Source: Hydrogenophaga sp. | GTDB lineage: Bacteria > Pseudomonadota > Gammaproteobacteria > Burkholderiales > Burkholderiaceae_C | Reading direction: 5' to 3' | DNA length: 64,000 nucleotides | NCBI RefSeq assembly: GCF_025699295.1 | Contig: NZ_JAILWB010000021.1 | Coordinates: 26,740-90,739 of the forward strand | Shown here: positions 9,564-21,973 of the stretch, piece by piece | Numbering within the stretch: position 1 is the stretch's first letter | Layout of the letters: each line of letters opens with the position of its first letter | Program-made: the position numbers and the translations under genes | The notes under the pieces: generated by a model | Told to the model about the DNA's origin: nothing | What the model saw: the letters and a program-made list of their open reading frames with translations, nothing else | Database searches by the model: none

Positions 9564-11244
9564 TGCCATCCGCCCGGTTGTCCAGCTGGAACACCGCCAC
9601 CGTCTCGACCAGATCGGTGGCTTGCGTGCGCAGGCTGCTGGCGGCTGCGGCCATCTCTTCAACCAGAGCGGCATTCTGCTGCGTGGCCTGATCCATTTGC
9701 GTCACGGCCTCACCGACCTGGGCCACGCCATCGCTTTGCTCTTTGCTCGCCGCACTGATCTCGGCCATGATGTCCGTGACCCGACGCACGCTGTCAACCA
9801 CCTCGCTCATGGTGCTGCCGGCTTTGTCCACCAGCACGGTGCCGCTGGAGACGCGCTCCACACTTTCGGTGATGAGGTCCTTGATCTCCTTGGCAGCGCC
9901 GGCACTGCGCTGCGCGAGGTTGCGCACTTCGGCCGCCACCACGGCGAAACCGCGGCCTTGCTCGCCGGCGCGCGCCGCCTCCACCGCGGCGTTGAGCGCC
10001 AGGATGTTGGTCTGGAAGGCAATGCCGTCGATCACGGAGATGATGTCGGCAATCTTCTTGGAACTGGTCTCGATGCCTTTCATCGTGTCCACCACTTGCG
10101 AGACCACTTCGCCGCCCTGCATGGCCACCGTGGACGCGGTTTGAGCAAGCTGGTTGGCCTGTTGGGCGTTGTCGGCGTTCTGCCTGACGGTCGAGGACAG
10201 CTCCTCCATGGAGGCTGCGGTTTCCTCCAGTGCGCTCGCCTGGCTTTCGGTGCGCGAGCTCAAGTCCTGGTTGCCTTGGGCAATCTCGGCGCTGGCCGTG
10301 GACACGGATTCCGATCCCAGACGGACGCGGGTCACCACGGACGACAAGCTCGCCTGCATGGTGCTCAAGGAACGCAGCAACTGAGCCACTTCGTCGCGGC
10401 CTTGGGCCTGGATCGCGCTGGAGAGATCGCCGTTGGAGACCCGATCGGCAAACGCCACGGCCGCGCGCATGGTGTTGATGATGCCGGTGAAAACCGCGTA
10501 GAGCACCACGAAAAACACACCCAGCATGAGGGTCGCCACCACCACGAACACGGTTTGCCACGTTCGGGCATTCGCTTCGGCCGCTGCGATGGCGCCGCTG
10601 GTGCGGGCATCGAGCAGTTTGAAGAACTCGTTGACCGGCGCCATGATCCTGGCCTTGTTGCCGTGATAGCCGGCGTTGTGCATCAGGTCACGGGCCCTCT
10701 CCAGGTCCGGCGCGCCCTGAACCAGGGTGCCAGAACCATCGGGAGTGAGGCCTTTGACGAGATTCATGGCCAGCACCTCGGTCTGCACCAGCTCGCCGGA
10801 GTTCTTGTTCGCTTCGGCCAGCTGGGCCATTTCCGCCTCGGTGAAGCCCTCGCGCCGCATCATGTCCAGCAAGTCGATTTTCTCGCCCCCCGCGCCAGGA
10901 GGCGTGATGCCGGCGGCCCGGAAGTCCCAGTAAATGCCCTCGTAGCCACCGGGGCGGGCTGCTTTTCCGGAGCGAATGTCCAGCACTTCGTTGTACTGCT
11001 TTTCCCACATGGCATCACCCGTCACCACGTAGGTTCTGGCCAGGCGCGTAAGGTCGTCCGAGCTCTGGCGAAGCTCGTCCGCCAGCAGGAATGAGGCGTA
11101 GCGCTTCTGGTGGGCCGTTGCAATGTCGGCGTTCGCCAGGTTGAGACGCCACTGTGTGAACGCAATGCCCGCGATCGTGACCACAAGCAGGCTCATCAGA
11201 AGAGCAAGCTTCTGACGCAGGGTGAAATTGTTGATGATGCCCAT
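9553..11244 (-). CDS. Methyl-accepting chemotaxis protein
   Basis: 563 residues from an ATG with CGGAGA upstream. One membrane helix at residues ~10-30, a ~190-residue periplasmic ligand-binding region, a second membrane helix near residue 225, HAMP, then a signalling domain. The highly conserved tip [20 protein letters not shown] and [15 protein letters not shown] is intact, and methylation-helix Gln/Glu pairs ([20 protein letters not shown]) are present. No CheR-tethering pentapeptide at the C-terminus. It should signal through CheA/CheW at cell poles; the ligand is unknown. No sigma-28-like promoter was seen upstream of its start. Confidence 0.93.
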   Translation of the reverse strand: MGIINNFTLRQKLALLMSLLVVTIAGIAFTQWRLNLANADIATAHQKRYASFLLADELRQSSDDLTRLARTYVVTGDAMWEKQYNEVLDIRSGKAARPGGYEGIYWDFRAAGITPPGAGGEKIDLLDMMRREGFTEAEMAQLAEANKNSGELVQTEVLAMNLVKGLTPDGSGTLVQGAPDLERARDLMHNAGYHGNKARIMAPVNEFFKLLDARTSGAIAAAEANARTWQTVFVVVATLMLGVFFVVLYAVFTGIINTMRAAVAFADRVSNGDLSSAIQAQGRDEVAQLLRSLSTMQASLSSVVTRVRLGSESVSTASAEIAQGNQDLSSRTESQASALEETAASMEELSSTVRQNADNAQQANQLAQTASTVAMQGGEVVSQVVDTMKGIETSSKKIADIISVIDGIAFQTNILALNAAVEAARAGEQGRGFAVVAAEVRNLAQRSAGAAKEIKDLITESVERVSSGTVLVDKAGSTMSEVVDSVRRVTDIMAEISAASKEQSDGVAQVGEAVTQMDQATQQNAALVEEMAAAASSLRTQATDLVETVAVFQLDNRADGTGR

Positions 11245-11407
11245 ACCAGTTCTCCGATGAGATGCAATGAAAGTGTTCGGTGAACGAGGTGTTCGAACAG
11301 GTTCAGGCAGCCCGTCGGTTTCACTGTGCACGCGCATGGTTTCTCGACACGACCTTGAACAACTTGATGCCGTGCGTCGGCCAAGACGTCACGGCGCCAG
11401 ATGGTCG

Positions 11408-12457
11408 CTACCTCCCGGCCAAACCTTCCGCCAGCGCCCGCACCGACAGCGGTGCACAACCCTCGGCCTTGTTGCTGATGGTCACGTACACGTTCTGTCC
11501 GGCGCCCGCGATGCCGGCGATGGTCTTCACCAGCAGGGCGCGCGTCTCGTTGTCCACGTCGTGGATGCGGTCGTAGGGGCTGTACTCGCGTTGCGCGTCC
11601 TCGTAGCCGTAGGCGCCGTGCAGCGGGTTGAGGTTCCAGCGGCAGACCATGGGGCCGGGCCAGAGCAATCGCAGCAGCGGCAGTTGGTCGGCCAGGCGCG
11701 GCATCCTGGCGTGCAGGCACAGGCACCAGGTGGCTCCGCACTCGCGCAGCACGGCCGCCAGCTCGGGCATGAAGACCGGGTCCAGCCATTCCGGGTCGCG
11801 CACTTCCACGGCCAGCACACCGTCGGGAGCCGTGTGCGCAAGTGGCGGCTGGGCCAGCAGCAGGGTGCGCAGGCGCTGCAGCACCAAGGGCAGGTTGTGG
11901 AGCAGGTGCCTCGGCAGGGGGCTCAACTGGAACACCAGCGCGCCGACCTTGTGGCCCAGGCCGGCGAGCGCGGGGGCGACGAAGTCCTGCGTGGCCAGCG
12001 CCGCGTCCAGGAACGCCGGGTTGGGCTGCAGGCCGCGGCCGTCCTCGCCGCGCACCAGGGCATCGGTGATGTGGCTGGGTGCCTTCACCACGAAACGGAA
12101 ATCGTCCGGCACCTGGGCGGCGTAGCGCGCGTACTGGTCCTGCGTGAGTGGGCGGTAGAAGCTGCGGTCCACGCTCACGGTGCGCATCAGGGGGTGCTGG
12201 CCGTAGGCGCGCAGGCCTTCCCTGGACAGCAGCGCGTCGGGGTATTCGGCGTCCCACACCAGGCCGGCCCAGCCCGGGTAGGTCCACGACGAGGAGCCCA
12301 GGCGCAGGCGGGCGGGCAGGGCGGCGGCCAGTGCGACCAGGGCCTCGTCGCGCGGCGCGGGGTTCACGCGGGCCGGGCTTTTTCGCGCGGCAGGCGTCGG
12401 GGGCGGCGCGGGCGGTGCGGGAGGGGATGGCGGGTCGCCGAAGAGGTCGTCTTGCAT
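11408..12457 (-). CDS. DUF72 domain protein
   Basis: 349 residues. The DUF72 (YecE-like TIM barrel) opening LRLGSSSWTYPGWAGLVW is at residue ~50, followed by SVDRSFYRPLTQDQYARYAAQVPDDFRFVVKAP-type strands and a late VYVTISNKAEGCAPLS segment. Residues 1-45 are a Pro/Ala-rich low-complexity lead that may be unstructured. The molecular function of DUF72 is not established; a nuclease-like TIM barrel has been suggested by fold. It lies upstream of the chemoreceptor on the same strand with a 163-base gap that holds no gene. Confidence 0.82.
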   Translation of the reverse strand: MQDDLFGDPPSPPAPPAPPPTPAARKSPARVNPAPRDEALVALAAALPARLRLGSSSWTYPGWAGLVWDAEYPDALLSREGLRAYGQHPLMRTVSVDRSFYRPLTQDQYARYAAQVPDDFRFVVKAPSHITDALVRGEDGRGLQPNPAFLDAALATQDFVAPALAGLGHKVGALVFQLSPLPRHLLHNLPLVLQRLRTLLLAQPPLAHTAPDGVLAVEVRDPEWLDPVFMPELAAVLRECGATWCLCLHARMPRLADQLPLLRLLWPGPMVCRWNLNPLHGAYGYEDAQREYSPYDRIHDVDNETRALLVKTIAGIAGAGQNVYVTISNKAEGCAPLSVRALAEGLAGR

Positions 12458-12566
12458 GATGGAAAGCGGGGGCGATGCCTAGCACAAATGCCGCCCGGGA
12501 CACGGGCATGGTAGCCCCTACGCCTGTGGCAAACTCGCGCGCTTCTTGTTTCGACATCGACGGTGC

Positions 12567-14969
<2,403 letters not shown>

Positions 14970-14987
14970 CGGGGGGATGTAGAGGGC

Positions 14988-15014
14988 TCAAGTCGGGGGG
15001 GCAGGCGCCGATAA
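14988..15014 (+). promoter_or_regulatory. Sigma-28 (FliA)-like promoter of the first HDOD gene
   Basis: TCAAGTCG, exactly 11 bases, then GCCGATAA. The -10 element is a perfect match to the flagellar sigma-28 consensus and the -35 fits the TCAAG form. It ends 43 bases before the HDOD start codon. Confidence 0.7.
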
Positions 15015-15057
15015 GAAGAGGAATCGGAAAAACCCCAGAACCGGACTTCACAGCCCC

Positions 15058-15885
15058 ATGGAACTCGAAGCCCTCCTCAACTACCCCCGCGCACTGCCTG
15101 CCATGTCCCGCACGGTCTCCGACCTGCTGGCGGAGATGAACAAGGACGACCCCAGTCCCAAGCGCGTGGCCGAGCTGGTGGCGACCGACCCGGCACTCAC
15201 CACGCGCGTGCTGCGCCTGTCGAATTCCGCCTTCTTCCGCGTCAGCCGCCAGATCGGCAGTGCCGAGGAGGCGGTGGCCCTGCTGGGCATGACGCACGTG
15301 CGATCGCTGGTGATGGCCGCCGCGCTCGGTTCGAGCTTCAAGAACGTGCCCGGCGTGGAGATGGTGCAGTTCTGGCGTTACAGCCTGCGTGTGGCCGACA
15401 TCTCGCGTTCGCTGGCCACGCTGCTGCGCCAGAACGAGGGCAATGCCTTCACGGCCGGCCTGGTGCACGCGATCGGCGACCTGATCATGCACATCGCCAT
15501 GCCCGACGTGATCGGCCCGATCGACATGGGCACGCCGCCGCTGGACCTGCGCCGCGCCGACGTGGAGCGCTCCGCGCTGGGCTACAGCTACGCCGAGGTG
15601 GGCGCCGGCATGGCCGAGAAATGGCAGTTCCCGCAGACCATCGTCTCGGCGCTGAGGAACCAGACCGCCCCCTTCGACGGCGACAACTACGACCCCCTGG
15701 GTGGCGTGCTGCACATCGCCTCCTGGCGCGCCCGCGCCGAGGAGATCCAGCTGGATGAAAGCGGCCTGGCCGCGACCTTCCCCGACATGGTGGGGCTCAC
15801 CCTGGGCCTGGACCTCGACAGCGTGCTGGGCAAGGACCCGACCGAGTGGTCGTTCAGCCAGGCGCTGGGCGCCTTCATCGACTAG
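15058..15885 (+). CDS. HDOD domain protein (first of two paralogues)
   Basis: 275 residues, almost entirely one HDOD domain. It begins MELEALLNYPRALPAMSRTV and contains the characteristic VLRLSNSAFFRVSRQIGSAEEAVALLGMTHVRSLVMA run and the FTAGLVHAIGDLIMH helix (residues ~130-147). HDOD proteins are HD-fold relatives lacking full phosphohydrolase metal sites and act as signalling scaffolds. The sigma-28-like promoter directly upstream ties expression to the flagellar regulon, suggesting a motility or chemotaxis-linked signalling role. The next gene is a clear duplicate. Confidence 0.88.
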   Translation: MELEALLNYPRALPAMSRTVSDLLAEMNKDDPSPKRVAELVATDPALTTRVLRLSNSAFFRVSRQIGSAEEAVALLGMTHVRSLVMAAALGSSFKNVPGVEMVQFWRYSLRVADISRSLATLLRQNEGNAFTAGLVHAIGDLIMHIAMPDVIGPIDMGTPPLDLRRADVERSALGYSYAEVGAGMAEKWQFPQTIVSALRNQTAPFDGDNYDPLGGVLHIASWRARAEEIQLDESGLAATFPDMVGLTLGLDLDSVLGKDPTEWSFSQALGAFID

Positions 15886-15914
15886 CCGCCGGCGGATTTG
15901 TGGGCAAAAAGTTC

Positions 15915-15941
15915 TCAAGTGTCGCGTGGCCCGGACGATGA
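15915..15941 (+). promoter_or_regulatory. Sigma-28 (FliA)-like promoter of the second HDOD gene
   Basis: TCAAGTGT, 11 bases, then GACGATGA (six of eight bases of GCCGATAA). Same spacing as the stronger site upstream of the sister gene, 52 bases before the start codon. Confidence 0.5.
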
Positions 15942-15993
15942 ATGACCTAGCACCTCCTCCCACGGAAACGCACCAACCGAAGGGCCCACCGCC

Positions 15994-16827
15994 ATGCAGC
16001 TCGAGAAACTCCTGAAGCAGCCGAACGTGCTGCCATCCGCCCCCAAGGTGGTGCGCAAGCTGATCGAAACCTTCGAGCAGGAGGACGTCGATGCGATGCT
16101 GGCGGCGTCGCTGATCGAGGACGATCCGGTGCTCACCGCCAAGCTGCTGAAGACCGCCAATTCGGCCTTCTTCGGCCTGCACCGCTCGGTCTGCACGGCC
16201 CGCGACGCGATCAACGTGCTGGGCCTCATCAAGGTGCGCGCGCTGGTGATCGCGGCCTCGCTGGGCGAGGGCTTTCACACCGTGGGCGGCGTCAACCTCA
16301 ACCAGTTCTGGCGCTACAGCCTCAACACCGCCAACCTCTCGCGCTACATCGCGCTGCCGATCAAGATGGACGAGAACACGGCGTTCACTGCCGGCCTGAT
16401 CCACGGCATTGGTGAACTCGTGATGCACGTGGGCATGCCCGAGGCCATGATCGACCTGGACCGCAGCGTGCCCATGCTCGACCTCAAGCGCGCCAAGGCC
16501 GAGCGCGGCCTGTTCGGCTACAGCTACGCCGAGGTGGGCGCGGCGCTGGCGCGCGAGTGGCATTTCCCCAAGCGCATGGTCAATGCCATCGAGCACCAGA
16601 CCGCGCCGTTCGACAACGACGTGTACGAGCCGATCGCGGGCGTGATCCACATCGGTTCCTGGCGCGCCCGTGCCGAGGAGCAGCAGATGCGCGCCGAGCT
16701 GCTGATCAACACCTACCCGGACCCGGTCGGCCTGGTGCTCGGCATCGATCCCGACACGGTGGTGGCCGAGGAAATCCCGTCCATATCGCGCCACACGGAA
16801 GTCACCGAGGCGTCGGAACCGCAGTGA
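15994..16827 (+). CDS. HDOD domain protein (second paralogue)
   Basis: 277 residues and alignable end to end with the preceding HDOD protein: MQLEKLLKQPNVLPSAPKVV, LLKTANSAFFGLHRSVCTARDAINVLGLIKVRALVIAASLG, FTAGLIHGIGELVMHVGMPE, and FGYSYAEVGAALAREWHFP near residue 170. A tandem duplication is the simplest origin. Each copy keeps its own sigma-28-like promoter, so both may be made with late flagellar genes. Catalytic HD-type metal ligands are not complete, as usual for HDOD. The partner proteins are unknown. Confidence 0.88.
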   Translation: MQLEKLLKQPNVLPSAPKVVRKLIETFEQEDVDAMLAASLIEDDPVLTAKLLKTANSAFFGLHRSVCTARDAINVLGLIKVRALVIAASLGEGFHTVGGVNLNQFWRYSLNTANLSRYIALPIKMDENTAFTAGLIHGIGELVMHVGMPEAMIDLDRSVPMLDLKRAKAERGLFGYSYAEVGAALAREWHFPKRMVNAIEHQTAPFDNDVYEPIAGVIHIGSWRARAEEQQMRAELLINTYPDPVGLVLGIDPDTVVAEEIPSISRHTEVTEASEPQ

Positions 16828-16859
16828 GACCCCCGGGGCTGCGCCACAATCGCAGCCCT

Positions 16860-17954
16860 ATGCAAGCGCTTCGCCTTTACGCTGGCCCCCGGGCCCGGCA
16901 ACACATTGAACTGCATGGCCTGAACCCGCAGGACGTGGGCGTGATTCCGGCAGCGGCGGGTGGACCCAAAGGCCTGATCCTCGGCCCGATCGACCGCTTC
17001 CTGTTCGGCGAATGGCTGCCGCGGAGCACGCAGGCCGTGCACCTGGTGGGGGCTTCCATCGGCGCCTGGCGCATGGCCACGGCCTGCCTGGGCAACACGG
17101 TGGCGGCGTTCGAACGTCTCGAGCGCGACTACATCGCCCAGCACTACGAACTGCCACCCGGCCAGCGCCGGCCCACCGCGGACCAGATCAGCAGGCGGTT
17201 TGCCGACAACCTGAAGCTGTTCTACGGCGGGCGGGTGGACGAGGTGCTGTCCCACTCGCGTTATCACCTGCACATCGTCACCTCGCGCGGGCGCCTGCTG
17301 CTGCGGCGTGAGGGCGCGTTGCGCACACCGCTGGGCTATCTGAGCGCCTTTGCCGCCAACGCGGTGCACCGCAAGGCGCTGGGCGCATGGCTCGAGCGCG
17401 TGGTGTTCTCTTCGGTGCCACCGGGTTCGGGGGCAGTGAGTGCCTTGCCCTTTGCCACGCAGGACTACCGCACACGCCAGGTGCCGATGTTCGCCGACAA
17501 CTTCATGGACGCGCTGCAGGCGAGTTGCTCAATCCCCTTCGTGCTGCGACCGGTGAAGGGCATCCAGGGAGCGCCACGTGGTACCTACTGGGATGGCGGG
17601 CTGACCGACTACCACCTGCATCTGAGCTACCGCCTGCCCGAGGCCTCGCCCATCGTGCTGTACCCGCACTTCCAGAAGGCGGTGGTGCCGGGCTGGCTCG
17701 ACAAGGCCTGGACGGGGCGCCACCGCAGCAGCCCGGCGCTGGACTCCATGCTGGTGCTCGCGCCCGACCCGGCGTGGATCGCCACCCTGCCCAATGCCAA
17801 GCTGCCCGATCGGGGCGACTTCACGCGCTACGGCCAGGATCTGGCGGCGCGCATGCAGGTCTGGAGCGGGGCGACCAGCGCCGCGCAGCGGCTCGCCGAC
17901 GAGTTCGCGCAGTGGCTGGAACGCCCCGACCTGTCGCGCATCGAGCCGCTCTAA
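16860..17954 (+). CDS. Patatin-like phospholipase family protein
   Basis: 364 residues. The nucleophile elbow is GASIGAWR (GxSxG, Ser near residue 64) and the second catalytic element is WDGGLTDYH (DGG near residue 243). An early VIPAAAGGPKGLILGPIDRFL supplies the glycine-rich oxyanion loop. These are the Ser-Asp dyad features of patatin-like acyl hydrolases. No signal peptide is evident, so a cytoplasmic or membrane-peripheral lipase/esterase is likely. The stop overlaps the convergent DUF1311 gene stop by 4 bases. Confidence 0.82.
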   Translation: MQALRLYAGPRARQHIELHGLNPQDVGVIPAAAGGPKGLILGPIDRFLFGEWLPRSTQAVHLVGASIGAWRMATACLGNTVAAFERLERDYIAQHYELPPGQRRPTADQISRRFADNLKLFYGGRVDEVLSHSRYHLHIVTSRGRLLLRREGALRTPLGYLSAFAANAVHRKALGAWLERVVFSSVPPGSGAVSALPFATQDYRTRQVPMFADNFMDALQASCSIPFVLRPVKGIQGAPRGTYWDGGLTDYHLHLSYRLPEASPIVLYPHFQKAVVPGWLDKAWTGRHRSSPALDSMLVLAPDPAWIATLPNAKLPDRGDFTRYGQDLAARMQVWSGATSAAQRLADEFAQWLERPDLSRIEPL

Positions 17955-18691
17955 GGCGGCGGCACGTCGACCACGTACAGGGTGCTGGGCCTGTCCAGCA
18001 GCCACTCGGTGAAGCCGACGCTGCAGACGATGTCCTCGTTCAGCGGCAGCGCCTTGCCCAGTTCGAACCGCATCAGCACAAAACCCTGGGCCTGTGCGCG
18101 CCGCACGCGCAGGAAATCGATGCCGTTGGCCTGGTCGCGGTGCTCGAAGCGGCCCGCGTAGCCTTCGCGCCGGCCGGGGTGGGTGCAGAAGAGCTGCACC
18201 CGGGGACCCCAGAGCGTCCAGTCGAGGTGGTCGCCTGGGTCCACGTGCAGCTCCAGTTGCAGGCGCCGCGGTGCGTTGGCGCGCAGGCGCAGGCCGCCGA
18301 CCACCCAGGTGTCGTCGATCCGGGCGATGGCACGCTCCAGCACGGGCTGGAAAGCCGCGTCCGTGAGCGACAACGGCCGGATGTTGAGCGCGTGGAGCAC
18401 CGCCACGCGCTGGCGGTACGCGGACCGCAGGCAGTCCGCATTCGCACAGCGGTTGCGCGTCGTGCGCAGCCAGCGCAACTGCTCCTGACGCAATCCGGGC
18501 GGTCGGGTCGGCTTTTTCAGCACGGCACGGTACAGGGCGTTGAGCGCCCTGTCGGCCTCGGCCAGATCGGGGTGCGCGCACACCAGGTGCTCGGCCACGG
18601 CACTGGCCTGGGCGCAGTCGAATCCGGCGGGCTGCGCCCAGGCGGCGGCGCAGCTCAGGCTCAGGAAGAGGGCGACAAGGCGGGATTTCAT
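17951..18691 (-). CDS. Secreted DUF1311/LprI-like protein
   Basis: 246 residues with a signal peptide (MKSRLVALFLSLSCAAAWAQ; cleavage after AWA is likely). The mature N-terminus has the DUF1311/LprI pattern: FDCAQASAVAEHLVCAHPDLAEADRALNALY, a QEQLRWLRTTRNRC stretch and two further cysteines that fit disulfide bonds. LprI-type domains can inhibit lysozyme, but most DUF1311 proteins have no proven role. The C-terminal ~130 residues are beta-rich and not recognised. In-frame upstream starts at 18703 and 18721 would add residues in front of the signal sequence and are less likely. Confidence 0.75.
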   Translation of the reverse strand: MKSRLVALFLSLSCAAAWAQPAGFDCAQASAVAEHLVCAHPDLAEADRALNALYRAVLKKPTRPPGLRQEQLRWLRTTRNRCANADCLRSAYRQRVAVLHALNIRPLSLTDAAFQPVLERAIARIDDTWVVGGLRLRANAPRRLQLELHVDPGDHLDWTLWGPRVQLFCTHPGRREGYAGRFEHRDQANGIDFLRVRRAQAQGFVLMRFELGKALPLNEDIVCSVGFTEWLLDRPSTLYVVDVPPP

Positions 18692-18757
18692 GGCGCGCAA
18701 CATAGCATGGGAGAAGGGCATGACCGGCACACGGCGGGCGCGGGATAATCGGGGCCC

Positions 18758-19711
18758 ATGCCAGCTTTCCTCACCGCCGCCCTCTACCAGTTCGTCGACC
18801 TGCCGGATTTCGCCGACCTGCGCGAACCGCTGCTGGCCTGCTGCGAGGCCCATCAGGTCAAGGGCACGCTGCTGCTGGCGCGAGAGGGCATCAACGGCAC
18901 GATCGCGGGGCCCGAAGCCGGCGTGCTGGCGGTGCTGGCGCACCTGCGTTCGGACCCACGCCTGGCCGATCTGCCGCACAAGGCCTCCTGGAGCGATTAC
19001 CCACCGTTCCACCGCATGAAGGTGCGGCTGAAGAAGGAGATCGTCACCCTGCGCGTGCCGGGGCTGGACCCGAACCGGACCGTGGGCCAGTACGTGAAGC
19101 CGCAGGACTGGAACGCGTTGCTGGCCGACCCGCAGGTGCTCCTGATCGATACCCGCAACGACTACGAGGTGGCGATCGGCACTTTCCGGGGCGCGGTCAA
19201 CCCCGGCATCAGGACCTTCACCGAATTGCCGGCCTGGCTCGATGCCCAACCCGCGCTGCAGGGCGAAGGCCGCAAGCCCAGGGTGGCGATGTTCTGCACC
19301 GGCGGCATCCGATGCGAGAAGTCGACAGCGCTGCTGAAGATGCGTGGCTTCGACGAGGTCTACCACCTCGAAGGCGGCATCCTCAAGTACCTGGAGGAGA
19401 TCCCGCCCGAGCAGAGCACCTGGCAGGGCGAGTGCTTCGTGTTCGACGAGCGCGTGAGCGTGGGGCATGGACTGGTGCAGGGGCCGCACGAGCTCTGTCG
19501 CTCATGCCGCTGGCCGCTCGGCGCCGAGGAGAAGGCCTCACCGCGCTACGTCAAGGGTGTGAGCTGCCCCCACTGCCACGACCAGCGAACCCCGCAGGAG
19601 AAGGAACGGCTGGCCGAACGGCAGCGGCAGGTGGAACTGGCCGAGCAGCGCGGGGAGGTCCATGTGGGCGCGCGCATCGGCGGCCACGACGAGGCGTGCC
19701 GCCCCGCCTGA
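18758..19711 (+). CDS. trhO: tRNA uridine(34) hydroxylase, rhodanese family
   Basis: 317 residues. The N-terminal domain ([26 protein letters not shown], then [10 protein letters not shown] near residue 50) and the central rhodanese domain with the active-site loop [10 protein letters not shown] near residue 180 define TrhO/YceA, which makes 5-hydroxyuridine at tRNA position 34. A C-terminal Cys-rich segment ([14 protein letters not shown]) may bind zinc, as in long family members. Neighbouring genes are not functionally linked; it converges on the winged-helix regulator. Confidence 0.92.
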   Translation: MPAFLTAALYQFVDLPDFADLREPLLACCEAHQVKGTLLLAREGINGTIAGPEAGVLAVLAHLRSDPRLADLPHKASWSDYPPFHRMKVRLKKEIVTLRVPGLDPNRTVGQYVKPQDWNALLADPQVLLIDTRNDYEVAIGTFRGAVNPGIRTFTELPAWLDAQPALQGEGRKPRVAMFCTGGIRCEKSTALLKMRGFDEVYHLEGGILKYLEEIPPEQSTWQGECFVFDERVSVGHGLVQGPHELCRSCRWPLGAEEKASPRYVKGVSCPHCHDQRTPQEKERLAERQRQVELAEQRGEVHVGARIGGHDEACRPA

Positions 19712-19726
19712 GGGTTGCCACGCAGG

Positions 19727-21973
19727 TCATACCGGCATCGGCAGACAGGCCGTGTGCGCCGGGTGCGCTGGCGGCTCGGCCGCTTCCGAGACCATGGGCA
19801 CCGCGTGATCGGTGCCCGTGCCCCATGCCAGAGCCGGCTCGCGCTGGCGCCTTTCGGCCTGCCACTGGAAAGCGCGCAGTGCCGCGGCGCGCACATGCCG
19901 CCCCGCCTGCGTGCGATCGCACCAGTGCCCGCACCCCGAGAGCTGCGATGGCGTCGGCCGGCGCCCGTTGACCAGGGCCAGCCAGACCAGGCCGAACAGC
20001 AGGACGTGCGCCAGCACCGCGTGGCGCGCGAGTTCGTGCGCCTGCTCGAAAAGGTGCAGCGCAGGCGCCGGTTCGCCGTCGAAACTGCAGAGCATGCCCT
20101 GCGTTGCCAGGGCGGTCGCCCGCAGCAGGGCATGCGGCCTGCGCTGCTGGCGGGACTGCAGGCGCGCCACCAGATGCTGGGCCGCCGTGCGGTTGCCACT
20201 GGTCAACGCCACCTGCACGACAAAGAGCCAGTTGTCCTCCGACCACCAGATGCCCAGATCGGCCAGCTCGTGCATCGCATGTTCGGCCAGGGGCAGGGCT
20301 TCATGGGGCCGGCCCGTGAGCATCAGGTGCCGCGCCCGCAGCCAGCGCCATGCCGCCACGCCCAGGGGCGCGTCCCTCAGCCGGGCATGCGCGAGCCGCA
20401 CGAGGCACTGCTCCAGCCCGCCCTGGTCCTCGGTGCGGGCCATGAAGCTGCCCATTTGCAGCACGGCATGGATGTGCGCCAGCGTGGCGCCGCCCTGTTC
20501 GCTGGCAACGAGCGCGGCGTGCAGATGCTGGTGGCATTGGTCGAAGTCGCCCGCCGCGCAGCACTGCAGGCCGCAATAGATCTCGAGCCATGCCGCGGGG
20601 GCCTGGTAGCCCATGTGGCGCGCGCTGGCCAGCGCGCTGGCGAGAAGGGGGGCCGGCGCGGCGCCCTGCCTGTCCAGATGCGCCAGTTCGCAGCGCTGCC
20701 GCTGCGCGGCGCACACCATGTGGCTGACCGGGTTCTGCGCGATGAGCTGATCGGCTTCGCACAGCAGCGCACCGGCCTCTTCCTCCAGATGCAGGGACGC
20801 GAGGATGTGTGATGCCAGCAGCAGCGCCCTGGGGCGGAACGGCCCGATAGCGTGGCGCCGCACCACCGGCAGTGCCTGCAGCGCATGCTGGCGCGCCCGA
20901 TCGGGCTGCAGGGCGTGCAGGTGGTACAGCGCCAGGCACAGTTCGGCCCAGCCGGCGTATTCGTCCTCTTCCGTCCGGCGGGCCCGTTCGGTCAGCGCGG
21001 CGGCCAGCGCGGGTGCCTGCGGGTCGGCGCGCTGTGCCTGGATCCAGAGGAACTCGGCAAGGGCCCGTGCCGGGCAGTGCGCGTGCGCCACGCTGGGTGC
21101 CAGCAGGGGCGCCAGTTGCTCCGTCAGGTGGAGGGACTCGGCCAGCGCGATCAGGTTCTCGAGCTCCTTCCAGAAGCTCGCGTCCGGGGTGGCCGGTGCG
21201 AGTTGCAGGGCGTGCAGGCGCGCGCGCATGGAGACGTCCTGCGCAGCCATCAGCGCCATCTCGGCGGGGGACCGCCCGGTCACGCTGTTGGCGCTTCGTG
21301 TGCCATCGAGGTGCATCTGCCACTCCAGCCGGTATTCCCCGCCCATCGGCACCAGCCTGCTGGAGACCACCCCCAGTTCCGTGCCGGGCGTTCTGAGTTG
21401 CAGGGACAGCGCCTCCACGGTGCGTTCCATGGGGGACGATTCGTACAGGTGGATGGATTCGCCTACGGAGACGATGCCGACGCCGTGCGACTGCAGCAAT
21501 TGCGTGGCCACCGAGATCAGCCCGTAGCGAACCCAGGACAGGTCGGGCGGCGTCTGCTCGCACTCGGTGGGCAGCCAGAGGATGCGCGCGCGGGCGCACA
21601 AGGGCTCGCGGGCTTCGCCATGGCCCGCAGGGCAGGCGACCTGGCGCACGTCACCCACGAAGCGGTAGCCCACCCGGTGAATGGTCTTGATCGGGCCCGG
21701 TTCCTTGCCGCTGATGCCCATGGCCTTGCGCGCCTTCATGATGCTTTGCGCGATCACCGAATCCGACACGTATTTGTTGCCCCAGACGTGCTCGAGCAAC
21801 TCGTCCTTGCTCGCGACCCGGCCTTCGAGCCTGAGCAGGTACAGGATCAGGTCGAAAGCCCGGCGCTCGACTTTCTGCACCACGCCATCCCTCAACAGCT
21901 CACGGGTGTCGCTGCGGATGACGCAGTTGTTGAAATGGAATTCCTCGCGCCGCCCCCTGATGTGTTCATTCAT
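19727..21973 (-). CDS. Large winged-helix transcriptional regulator
   Basis: 748 residues from the ATG at 21973, which has AAGGA seven bases upstream; an in-frame start at 22021 lacks such a site. Residues ~5-105 are an OmpR/PhoB-type winged helix (VERRAFDLILYLLRLEGRVASKDELLEHVWG, IKTIHRVGYRFVGDV). The remaining ~640 residues are Ala/Leu-rich helical repeats resembling TPR arrays; no receiver domain or membrane helix is visible, unlike CadC. It resembles stand-alone regulators that sense through a TPR sensor. Located just downstream of the GH19/tandem-paralogue operon on the same strand, it may regulate it. Confidence 0.8.
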   Translation of the reverse strand: MNEHIRGRREEFHFNNCVIRSDTRELLRDGVVQKVERRAFDLILYLLRLEGRVASKDELLEHVWGNKYVSDSVIAQSIMKARKAMGISGKEPGPIKTIHRVGYRFVGDVRQVACPAGHGEAREPLCARARILWLPTECEQTPPDLSWVRYGLISVATQLLQSHGVGIVSVGESIHLYESSPMERTVEALSLQLRTPGTELGVVSSRLVPMGGEYRLEWQMHLDGTRSANSVTGRSPAEMALMAAQDVSMRARLHALQLAPATPDASFWKELENLIALAESLHLTEQLAPLLAPSVAHAHCPARALAEFLWIQAQRADPQAPALAAALTERARRTEEDEYAGWAELCLALYHLHALQPDRARQHALQALPVVRRHAIGPFRPRALLLASHILASLHLEEEAGALLCEADQLIAQNPVSHMVCAAQRQRCELAHLDRQGAAPAPLLASALASARHMGYQAPAAWLEIYCGLQCCAAGDFDQCHQHLHAALVASEQGGATLAHIHAVLQMGSFMARTEDQGGLEQCLVRLAHARLRDAPLGVAAWRWLRARHLMLTGRPHEALPLAEHAMHELADLGIWWSEDNWLFVVQVALTSGNRTAAQHLVARLQSRQQRRPHALLRATALATQGMLCSFDGEPAPALHLFEQAHELARHAVLAHVLLFGLVWLALVNGRRPTPSQLSGCGHWCDRTQAGRHVRAAALRAFQWQAERRQREPALAWGTGTDHAVPMVSEAAEPPAHPAHTACLPMPV

